64,000 nt of DNA from Bin87 sp965219925 (GTDB taxonomy: Bacteria > Chloroflexota > Dehalococcoidia > Lucifugimonadales > UBA3495), in the NCBI GenBank assembly GCA_965219925.1, contig OZ244795.1:2046001-2110000 (forward strand), read 5' to 3'. Below the pieces are notes generated by a model. It was not told where the DNA came from, did not search any database, and saw only the letters and a list, made by a program, of their open reading frames with translations. The position numbers and the translations under genes are program-made. Positions within the stretch are counted from its first letter, which is position 1, and every line of letters begins with the position of its first letter. Shown here one piece after another: positions 58,026 to 64,000 of this stretch.

Positions 58026-59196
58026 CTTTTCCCAACGCCTCGGCAAACTGTCCCCCTACCCTTTTGTCGAAATCTCCCGCATCATTGCCGAGAAGCGGGC
58101 CGCCGGAGTGGATGTGGTGACGTTTGGAATTGGAGACCCTGACATTCCTACGCCGCAGCACATCATCGACCGTCTGTTGACCGCCTCCGAAGACCCTCCC
58201 AATCACCGCTACCCGGAGACGGACGGCCTGCCCGAGATGCGCCGGGCGATTGCTCACTGGTACAGACAACGATTCGACGTTGACCTTGATCCCGACACCG
58301 AGGTATTGCCTTTAATAGGCGCCAAAGAAGGCATCGGACACGCGGCCTTTTGCTTCCTGGATCCGGGTGATATTGCGCTGGTTCCCGACCCGGCCTATCC
58401 GGTTTATGCGGTCGGAACCATGTTCGCCGGCGCAGAGAGCTACGTGATGCCGCTGTACGAACGCAACGGATGGCTGCCCGAACTGGACGCCATCCCCAAT
58501 GATGTCGCGCGCCAGGCCAAGCTGATGTGGCTGAACTACCCCAACAACCCGACCAGCGCGGTGGCATCCCAGGAAGATCTGGAATCCGCCATGCGCTACT
58601 GCCGGGAGCACGATATTGCGCTGCTGCACGACGCTGCCTACTCCGAGGTTGGATACGAGGGATACCGGGCCGGCAGCCTGTTGCAGATCGACGGGGCTAA
58701 AGACGTCGGGCTGGAATTCCACTCCCTCTCCAAAACCTACAACATGACCGGATGGCGTATGGGCATGGCCGTAGGCAACGCCGACATGATAAAAGCCTTG
58801 TTCCAGATCAAAGCCAACCTGGACTCAGGGGTCCCGCAGGCTATCCAGGAGATGTCGATGGAGGCGCTGACGGGCTCTCAGGACTGTATCGACGACAATG
58901 TGGCCAAATACACCTGGCGCCGCGACCGGGTAATCCAGGCCCTGACCCGCATGGGTCTCAAGGTGGATGTGCCACGGGCCAGCCTCTACATTTGGGCGCC
59001 GGTTCCGGAGGGGTTTACCTCCGCCGAGTTCGCCGCCCGACTGCTGGAAGAGACCGACATTGTCGTCACCCCCGGGTCGTCTTATGGGCAATACGGCGAG
59101 GGCTACATCCGATTGTCGCTGACCACTCCGGACGAACGCGTAGAGACCGGATGCCAGCGGTTGGAAAACTGGGTCATCCCGTCTCCCACATCCTGA
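58018..59196 (+). CDS. dapL: LL-diaminopimelate aminotransferase
   Basis: A 392-residue class I/II aminotransferase. It shows FGIGDPDIPTPQHIIDRL, NHRYPETDGLPEMRRAIAHWY, LIGAKEGIGHAAFCFLDPGD, LMWLNYPNNPTSAVA, HDAAYSEVGYEGYRAGS and the PLP-Lys motif FHSLSKTYNMTGWRMG. The GIGDPD...GAKEG pattern is typical of DapL, which makes LL-DAP directly from tetrahydrodipicolinate. AGGAG precedes the ATG. The nearby dapF supports the assignment. Confidence 0.9.
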   Translation: MPNFSQRLGKLSPYPFVEISRIIAEKRAAGVDVVTFGIGDPDIPTPQHIIDRLLTASEDPPNHRYPETDGLPEMRRAIAHWYRQRFDVDLDPDTEVLPLIGAKEGIGHAAFCFLDPGDIALVPDPAYPVYAVGTMFAGAESYVMPLYERNGWLPELDAIPNDVARQAKLMWLNYPNNPTSAVASQEDLESAMRYCREHDIALLHDAAYSEVGYEGYRAGSLLQIDGAKDVGLEFHSLSKTYNMTGWRMGMAVGNADMIKALFQIKANLDSGVPQAIQEMSMEALTGSQDCIDDNVAKYTWRRDRVIQALTRMGLKVDVPRASLYIWAPVPEGFTSAEFAARLLEETDIVVTPGSSYGQYGEGYIRLSLTTPDERVETGCQRLENWVIPSPTS

Positions 59197-59216
59197 ACCT
59201 GAGGAATACTCGCAGA

Positions 59217-60404
59217 ATGCCAAAAACCCGCAAGACGGTAGCGACCGGCCCGCGAGTTGAGCGGGCGGTGCTGGTTGCTGCGGAAGTGCGGCAACGCGGC
59301 GAAAACCTGTGGGGCATGGAAGATTCGCTGATTGAACTGGACTACTTGGCGCGTTCCGCCGGCGCCGAAGTGGTCGGCATCATTCGGCAGCGGGCCGAAC
59401 GGTTCACTCCCACCTACGTCGGGAAAGGCAAACTCCAGGAACTCCAGGAGTTGCTGGAAGAGGAACGTCCCGACGTCGTCATCTGCGATGATGAGTTAAC
59501 GCCTACTCAACAACGCAACCTGGAAGCGGCGCTGCAGTACAAAGTTATTGACCGAACCGCACTGATCCTGGACGTGTTTGGACGGCACGCCCGAACGCGC
59601 GAGGGCCAGATGCAGGTTGAGTTGGCGCAACATCAATACCTGCTGCCGCGGTTGGTCGGGCAATGGTCACACCTGGAGCGATTGGGCGGCGGAATCGGAA
59701 CCCGTGGCCCGGGTGAAACGCAGCTGGAAACCGACCGCCGACTGGTCAGGCGGCGGATTCAGAAAATTCAGGAAGAACTGGACAAAGTGCGGCAGCGACG
59801 GAATCATTACCTGGAACGGCGTCGTCGTGCCGCAGTCCCGATGGCGACACTGGTTGGGTACACCAACGCCGGCAAAAGCACGCTGTTCAACTCCCTCAGC
59901 GATGCTGGTGTGCCGGCAGAAGACCAGCTGTTCAATACGCTGGATCCGGTAACTCGCCGGTTGAATCTGCCGGCCGGCGGAGAATTGCTGCTGAGCGATA
60001 CGGTGGGCTTTATCCAGAAGCTGTCTCCCACGGTGGTGGCGGCGTTCCGCGCGACTCTGGAGGAACTTCACGAAGCCGATTTGCTCCTGCATGTCATTGA
60101 CATAACTCACCAGAAAGCGCCGGAGCAGGCCGAGGTGGTGGAAAACACACTGACCGATCTGGGATTGGGCGGCAAACCGCGCCTGCTGGTTATCAACAAA
60201 ATGGACTTGCTCACCGATGATCCCAATGAAATCTCCGCCGATGCGCTGGCGGGGCTGCCCGAATTGACCGCGGTAGATTCCCCAGCCGTTAGCGGACGAG
60301 TGTTCGTGTCAGCGGCAAAGGGCTGGAACCTCCCGGCGTTGTTGGAGGCGGTACAGGAACGCGTCGGCAAAGCAGTTCCGGCTTCAGAAACGGCTGTCGT
60401 CTAA
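59217..60404 (+). CDS. hflX: Ribosome-associated GTPase HflX
   Basis: A 395-residue GTPase. The N-terminal domain has TYVGKGKLQEL and VDRTALILDVFGRHARTREGQMQVELAQHQYLLPRL. The linker is GGGIGTRGPGETQLETDRRLVRRRI. The G domain has G1 GYTNAGKST, G3 DTVGF and G4 NKMD. HflX splits stalled or stressed ribosomes. The reading frame is open far upstream through dapL, but the protein starts at ATG 59217, 20 bp after dapL. Confidence 0.95.
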   Translation: MPKTRKTVATGPRVERAVLVAAEVRQRGENLWGMEDSLIELDYLARSAGAEVVGIIRQRAERFTPTYVGKGKLQELQELLEEERPDVVICDDELTPTQQRNLEAALQYKVIDRTALILDVFGRHARTREGQMQVELAQHQYLLPRLVGQWSHLERLGGGIGTRGPGETQLETDRRLVRRRIQKIQEELDKVRQRRNHYLERRRRAAVPMATLVGYTNAGKSTLFNSLSDAGVPAEDQLFNTLDPVTRRLNLPAGGELLLSDTVGFIQKLSPTVVAAFRATLEELHEADLLLHVIDITHQKAPEQAEVVENTLTDLGLGGKPRLLVINKMDLLTDDPNEISADALAGLPELTAVDSPAVSGRVFVSAAKGWNLPALLEAVQERVGKAVPASETAVV

Positions 60405-60413
60405 GGGTTGGCC

Positions 60414-61166
60414 GTGAATCGCCGTAGCAAGATTCGGCTGGTCCATACCTCCGACACCCACTTGGGGGATGGCTGGAACCCCAGCGCCGCCGAACGGGCG
60501 TTGTCGGCGGTGGTCGATGGCGTCCATGAGTTGAAAGCCGACACGCTGTTAATTGCCGGGGATGTTTTTGACAACGCGCGCATTCCAGACTCGCTGCTGG
60601 AGTTTTTCGTCTCCGAGATGCGCCGCCTGGAAGTTCCCGCGATCATTCTTCCCGGCAACCATGATCTGTATGATGCCGGGTCGCTGTACCGGCGCAATCC
60701 CTTCAACAATGCGCCATCGAATCTGCATATTATCCGCCGTACCACCGGCGAGACGATCAGCATATATTCGCTGGGGCTGGATGTTTGGGGTCGCGCCATG
60801 GATAGCCACACGCCGGCTTTTCGTCCCCTGTCAGGTATGACGGCTACCCATGAAGACCGGTGGCTGGTGGCAATGGCACACGGACATTTCCATTTTCCCG
60901 ACGATACCGAAGAACGGTCATCACCCATTTACGGACGCCAGATCTCCGAATCCCCATGCGATTATCTTGCGTTGGGACACTGGGAGCGTTTCGAAGACGT
61001 CAGCCAGGGCGAAGTTACCGCGTTTTACTCCGGATCGCCCATGGGGGCGTCAAGCGTCCGAGGCCAAATAGCCGTAAACGTGGTGGATTTTGACCCCGCT
61101 GGCGCAAAACAGGTAAGTGTTACTCAGGCCCGCTTTCCCATGGCAAAGCGGGTCGAACCGGTCTGA
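60414..61166 (+). CDS. Metallophosphoesterase (SbcD/Mre11-like)
   Basis: A 250-residue calcineurin-like phosphoesterase. Metal-binding motifs are HTSDTHLG, AGDVFDNARI, LPGNHDLYD, AHGHFH and LALGHWERFE. It resembles the nuclease domain of SbcD/Mre11 without a C-terminal capping domain, and no SbcC is adjacent. Possible roles are DNA repair or nucleotide hydrolysis. I prefer GTG 60414, six bases after AAGGG; TTG 60408 is the alternative. It follows hflX by 9 bp. Confidence 0.85.
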   Translation: MNRRSKIRLVHTSDTHLGDGWNPSAAERALSAVVDGVHELKADTLLIAGDVFDNARIPDSLLEFFVSEMRRLEVPAIILPGNHDLYDAGSLYRRNPFNNAPSNLHIIRRTTGETISIYSLGLDVWGRAMDSHTPAFRPLSGMTATHEDRWLVAMAHGHFHFPDDTEERSSPIYGRQISESPCDYLALGHWERFEDVSQGEVTAFYSGSPMGASSVRGQIAVNVVDFDPAGAKQVSVTQARFPMAKRVEPV

Positions 61167-61200
61167 TCGCTGACCGTAACCGCCCAATCCGAGGTGCAGT

Positions 61201-62073
61201 GTGAAATTTTTAAGCCGCGACTTGCGCATTTACGTTCTCGACCCTGCCAACGCGCCGGCAATTACCATTGACTCGGGCGAGGACCTGTTGGTGGAATCCT
61301 GGGACGCCTTTGAGGGCATCCGCGACCCTCAGGTTTTGGAGGAAAAGTCGCTGAAGGGTCCCGCCACCGGCCCCATCTACGTCAACGGCGCCGAACCCGG
61401 GGACGCCCTGCGCGTGGAGTTCGTCAGCATCACTCCCAAAGAGAGCCCGGCCCACATGATTATGCCCGGTCGTGGTTTCCTGGAGGCCGAGTTCACTGAA
61501 GCCTATCCCACCGTAATGAGCATCGAAGACGGCAACCTGGTCCTGCCCAGTGGTGTCCGTCTGTCCCTGCGCCCGTCAATGGGCCTGGTGGCCACGACGC
61601 CCACCTACCTGCAGCAGACGGCAAGCGACAGCGGTCCCTACGGCGGCGACATCGATATGAAGGAGTTGGTGGAGGGCAGCGTGTTGTTTCTGCCCGTGTT
61701 TGTTGCGGGCGGCCTGCTGGCGATGGGCGACTGCCACGCTGTGGTCGGTGATGGCGCTGTGGCCGGCACCGGCGCAGAATGTTCCGCCGACACCCACATC
61801 CGGGTTACCGTGGAAAAAGGGATGAACCTTGCCGGACCAAGAGCCATCACGCCGGAACACTTCGTCGTCCTGTCCCACGGCGACGACCTCGGCCCCGCCA
61901 TGAAACAGGCGGTGCGGGAAATGGTGGATTTTCTGGTCACCGATAAAGGTATGGAACCCTACGACGCCTACACCCTTTGCAGCCTCGCCGGGGACGTACG
62001 CGTCTCGCGCACCTTCCGACCCATCAGCCCGGTCAAAATGATGCTCTCCCGCCAGGCGTTGGAGCAGCTGTAG
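61201..62073 (+). CDS. Acetamidase/formamidase family protein
   Basis: A 290-residue amidohydrolase of the FmdA/AmdA family, which releases ammonia from short amides. Landmarks are NGAEPGDALRVEFVSI, PGRGFLEAEF, SGPYGGDIDMKELVEGSVLFLPVFVAGGLLAMGDCHAVVGDGAVAGTGAECSADTHIRV. It starts at GTG 61201. Its last 25 bp (62048-62072) are repeated exactly 621 bp downstream. Confidence 0.88.
   Translation: MKFLSRDLRIYVLDPANAPAITIDSGEDLLVESWDAFEGIRDPQVLEEKSLKGPATGPIYVNGAEPGDALRVEFVSITPKESPAHMIMPGRGFLEAEFTEAYPTVMSIEDGNLVLPSGVRLSLRPSMGLVATTPTYLQQTASDSGPYGGDIDMKELVEGSVLFLPVFVAGGLLAMGDCHAVVGDGAVAGTGAECSADTHIRVTVEKGMNLAGPRAITPEHFVVLSHGDDLGPAMKQAVREMVDFLVTDKGMEPYDAYTLCSLAGDVRVSRTFRPISPVKMMLSRQALEQL
62048..62072 (+). 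repeat. 25-bp direct repeat, left copy (amidase 3' end)
   Basis: The stretch CCCGCCAGGCGTTGGAGCAG plus CTGTA ends the amidase gene. The identical sequence recurs at 62669-62693. Confidence 0.9.
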
Positions 62074-62148
62074 GAAGGCCGCTGCCCGGTATTTGGGCAG
62101 GGATGCGCTCCGACGCGCGCTGGCAGGTATGTACCGGGAGGTTCCGCA

Positions 62149-62634
62149 TTGGCTATCGTGGAACGTGAATACGACTTCGAACAGTCAAACTACCGGCCCG
62201 ACGGCGACGGTGGTCTGACACCGGACGGCTCGAGGAACGCAGAGGGAGAGGGGGGTTCGGGGTGTATCGGAGAGATAATGTGGGCGGTGGTCATCTACGG
62301 AGTGGCCATCGTGTTGGCGATTGTCATACCCGGCGCCGGGGATTTCTGGGGCATGGTCATCGGTGCGGAAAGTGAGGGCATCAACTGGGTTCAGGAAAGC
62401 AGCAATGCCCGGCTCCTGGTTTTTGCCGCCATGCTGCTGCTCCTTTCGCCGGCGGGTTGGTCGGGCGCTCTAATATCTTTCCTGGTCGGAACGCTTCTGA
62501 CCATAATCGGATGGTGGCTGTTGCCGGCCGATGTTTGGGGGCTGCCCTTCCCCGACTGGTACGTCAACAACAGCGTCGGGATGTATTGGCTGCTGTGGAT
62601 TGCGATCCTGGGCCGTTCGCTGGCGAGGTTCTAG
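62149..62634 (+). CDS. Membrane protein of unknown function
   Basis: A 161-residue protein. The hydrophilic head (residues 1-40, rich in Asp, Gly and Glu) is followed by hydrophobic segments at about 43-65, 87-101, 105-125 and 140-158. No family is recognised. It starts at a TTG after GGGAGG. It is bracketed by two copies of a 25-bp sequence, so it may have been inserted behind the amidase gene. Confidence 0.6.
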   Translation: MAIVEREYDFEQSNYRPDGDGGLTPDGSRNAEGEGGSGCIGEIMWAVVIYGVAIVLAIVIPGAGDFWGMVIGAESEGINWVQESSNARLLVFAAMLLLLSPAGWSGALISFLVGTLLTIIGWWLLPADVWGLPFPDWYVNNSVGMYWLLWIAILGRSLARF

Positions 62635-62668
62635 GCCAGCTCGGTCCAGGGCACAACGCGGGTTCAAC

Positions 62669-62693
62669 CCCGCCAGGCGTTGGAGCAGCTGTA
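62669..62693 (+). repeat. 25-bp direct repeat, right copy
   Basis: Identical to 62048-62072, including the amidase stop-codon context up to TA. It lies in the gap between the membrane protein and the convergent gene at 62700. Confidence 0.9.
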
Positions 62694-62699
62694 AGCCGC

Positions 62700-63467
62700 C
62701 TATTTTTCCGGCAACAACGCACGTAACCGTTCCAATTCCTCCTGGCTAACGTGATACTCGACCTTGCGGGGTTGGTGCGCATTCGGGTGAGGCAGTATCA
62801 CAACTGCCCGGTTCCGTCCGGCTATCGGGGCGTCAAATTGAGCGGAGGGTGAGTTATCTATCCCCCACAGTTGGCCGGCGGCATTTTGGGCGAGGTTTCC
62901 CAATAACACCACAATAACTGCGCCGGAATGTTCCAATATGGACGGCATCCATTTGGTTGAGCAGAGACTCACCGCTTTGTGTGCATATTTTTCAGGGCCC
63001 TTGCAGTGAACCATTTCGGTCAGCGCATAGTCAGTGCCAGGGATTGGCCGCCGGCCAAGAATCACCCGAGCGATGTTGCGAACGTTGCTCCAGTACTGCA
63101 CATGGTGTTCGGCGGTTTGCAGTGCCCCATCGCCGTCGTAAACCTTGGTATATTGGGATTCGCTGGGCATTTGCACCGTATAGCCGGCGTCTTCATCAAA
63201 ACGCCGCTGAAAGAAGTCAATGGTATTCGCATCGCTCCAGTCCTTGCGGGGGAAATGCTCGTTGTTTGCTATGCCTGGGATCGATGATATGAAAATGATT
63301 GGGGCTGTTTCGATGTGTCCTGTCCACGGCTCTGGCACCTGATATCCGCCGCCGGAACAGCCTTCTTGCACACCCACAACGCCAGCGCAGGAGTGGTTCG
63401 CATTTGCCTGCGCTAACGCCAGTTCCGGGCACCGTGTGATTGACAGCAATAGTTCGTTGCGTTTCAT
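62700..63467 (-). CDS. Uracil-DNA-glycosylase-superfamily-like protein
   Basis: A 255-residue protein. EPWTGHIETAPIIFISSIPGIANNEHFPRKDW resembles the substrate-binding start of UDG-fold proteins. LTEMVHCKGP, VVLLGNLAQ and VVILPHPNAH fit the later motifs, ending in a HPNA block. Cys residues in the N-terminal 60 residues (TRCPEL, SCAG, GCSGG) and in VHCKGP and SLCST could bind a metal cluster, as in family 4/5 enzymes, but the order is unusual. It starts at ATG 63467, ten bases after GGAGG. The activity is unproven. Confidence 0.55.
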   Translation of the reverse strand: MKRNELLLSITRCPELALAQANANHSCAGVVGVQEGCSGGGYQVPEPWTGHIETAPIIFISSIPGIANNEHFPRKDWSDANTIDFFQRRFDEDAGYTVQMPSESQYTKVYDGDGALQTAEHHVQYWSNVRNIARVILGRRPIPGTDYALTEMVHCKGPEKYAHKAVSLCSTKWMPSILEHSGAVIVVLLGNLAQNAAGQLWGIDNSPSAQFDAPIAGRNRAVVILPHPNAHQPRKVEYHVSQEELERLRALLPEK

Positions 63468-63603
63468 GGCATCTTGGCCTCCGGGTGGATTGATCGGCGG
63501 CATTCTACTCCGGCTTTTCGCCAAGTCAATACATACGGGCCGTCGGATCGCAATTTGCTGTGGACGTTGGATTCCGGCTTTCTCCGGAATGGCGGAGTAA
63601 CCT

Positions 63604-64000
63604 TCACGCCACCGAATACCCGCCGTCCACGGTTATTACCGCACCGGTTACGTAGTCGGACGCGCGGCTGGACAGGAACACCGTTGCGCCCTGTAGTTCC
63701 GCCGCCTCTCCCCATCGTCCCATGGGTATGCGCCGGTTGATGTTGTCGTAACGCTCCGGCTGAGTTTCCGGGATCGCCTGGGTCAACTCGGTCATGAACC
63801 ATCCGGGCAGAATGACGTTGGACTGGATGTTGTCTGGGGCCCACGCCACGGCAAAACTCTTGGCCAATTGCACTACACCGCCCTTGCTCGACGCATAGGG
63901 GGCGCCGCTCCCGCCGCCGCCAAAGATGCTGAACATACTGCCGATGCAGATGATTTTGCCGCCTCCGCGCGATTTGAAGTGTGGGTAGACCGCCCGGCTG
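63604..64000 (-). CDS. SDR family oxidoreductase, C-terminal part (runs off the window)
   Basis: The last 130 or so residues of a short-chain dehydrogenase entering from beyond the window. It has KIICIGSMFSIFGGGGSGAPYASSKGGVVQLAKSFAVAWAP, containing the catalytic Ser, Tyr and Lys, and the usual C-terminus GRWGEAAELQGATVFLSSRASDYVTGAVITVDGGYSVA. The cofactor-binding half is not present here, so the substrate cannot be judged. Confidence 0.88.
   Translation of the reverse strand, partial: SRAVYPHFKSRGGGKIICIGSMFSIFGGGGSGAPYASSKGGVVQLAKSFAVAWAPDNIQSNVILPGWFMTELTQAIPETQPERYDNINRRIPMGRWGEAAELQGATVFLSSRASDYVTGAVITVDGGYSVA

Noticed and set aside
58752..59216. An upstream extension of the HflX frame
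   Set aside because: It is an alternate frame of dapL. HflX similarity begins only after ATG 59217, which follows the dapL stop.
62650..62680. A tRNA T-arm-like sequence, GCGGGTTCAACCCCGC
   Set aside because: The loop is one base too short, and no acceptor, D or anticodon arms can be formed upstream without running into the preceding coding region.

Overview
The window is a GC-rich bacterial chromosome segment, about 60% GC by eye. It is most consistent with the Chloroflexota, near the SAR202/Dehalococcoidia lineages. That placement is an inference from gene content: several flavin/F420-type luciferase-like oxidoreductases, an archaeal-type phosphoglycerate mutase (ApgM), DapL-type lysine synthesis, DUF3105 proteins, an acetamidase/formamidase, and frequent GTG and TTG starts. 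No rRNA, tRNA, tmRNA or CRISPR array was found.

Layout. 1-9.6 kb: start of a phosphate permease gene (pstC), a luciferase-like oxidoreductase, a nested repeat plus an ISAs1-family IS, then catabolic and stress genes (HAD dehalogenase, alpha/beta hydrolase, mycothiol-type formaldehyde dehydrogenase, nucleoside hydrolase, peroxiredoxin, gamma-glutamyltransferase). 10.4-14.2 kb: the conserved rpmH-rnpA-yidD-yidC-jag cluster, with a PQQ-propeller lipoprotein inserted before yidC. 14.3-19.8 kb: purF-purM-purH followed by a nuclease-like protein and an SDR. 20-31.8 kb: an internally duplicated unknown protein, a SprT-like protease, an LLM oxidoreductase, a gamma-carbonic anhydrase, smpB, a repeat/IS5 cluster, a C-terminal processing protease, an HMG-CoA-synthase-like/DUF35 fusion with a thiolase, and minCDE. 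32-37.4 kb: an MFS exporter, a class III aminotransferase, small redox proteins and several repeat elements. 37.4-46.9 kb: a minus-strand purine block (guaA, purD, purE, purB, purC, purS) with DUF3105 and HAD genes between. 47-49.3 kb: a decayed transposase and sparse sequence. 49.3-62.6 kb: a plus-strand housekeeping run (threonylcarbamoyl-AMP synthase, polyprenyl-synthase-like, pgk, apgM, tpiA, miaA, dapF, a RelE-type module, dapL, hflX, an SbcD-like phosphoesterase, a formamidase-like gene). The window ends in a uracil-DNA-glycosylase-like gene and a truncated SDR.

How the genes work together. The two purine blocks cover most of IMP and GMP synthesis; purL, purQ and purN are not present here. 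pgk, apgM and tpiA form the lower glycolytic arm, and dapF plus dapL serve lysine/meso-DAP synthesis. rpmH to jag and minCDE serve ribosome and RNase P assembly, membrane insertion and division.

Two things stand out. First, several MITE-like families share CAGGG-type ends with the resident ISAs1 element. At two loci elements sit head to tail, each separated by a copy of the same 9-10 bp target duplication. Second, a HigB/RelE-type toxin gene is followed, with an ATGA overlap, by a protein whose N-terminus resembles a HigA antitoxin but whose body is a paralogue of the gene upstream of the toxin. This is a candidate toxin-antitoxin module with a non-standard antitoxin domain.
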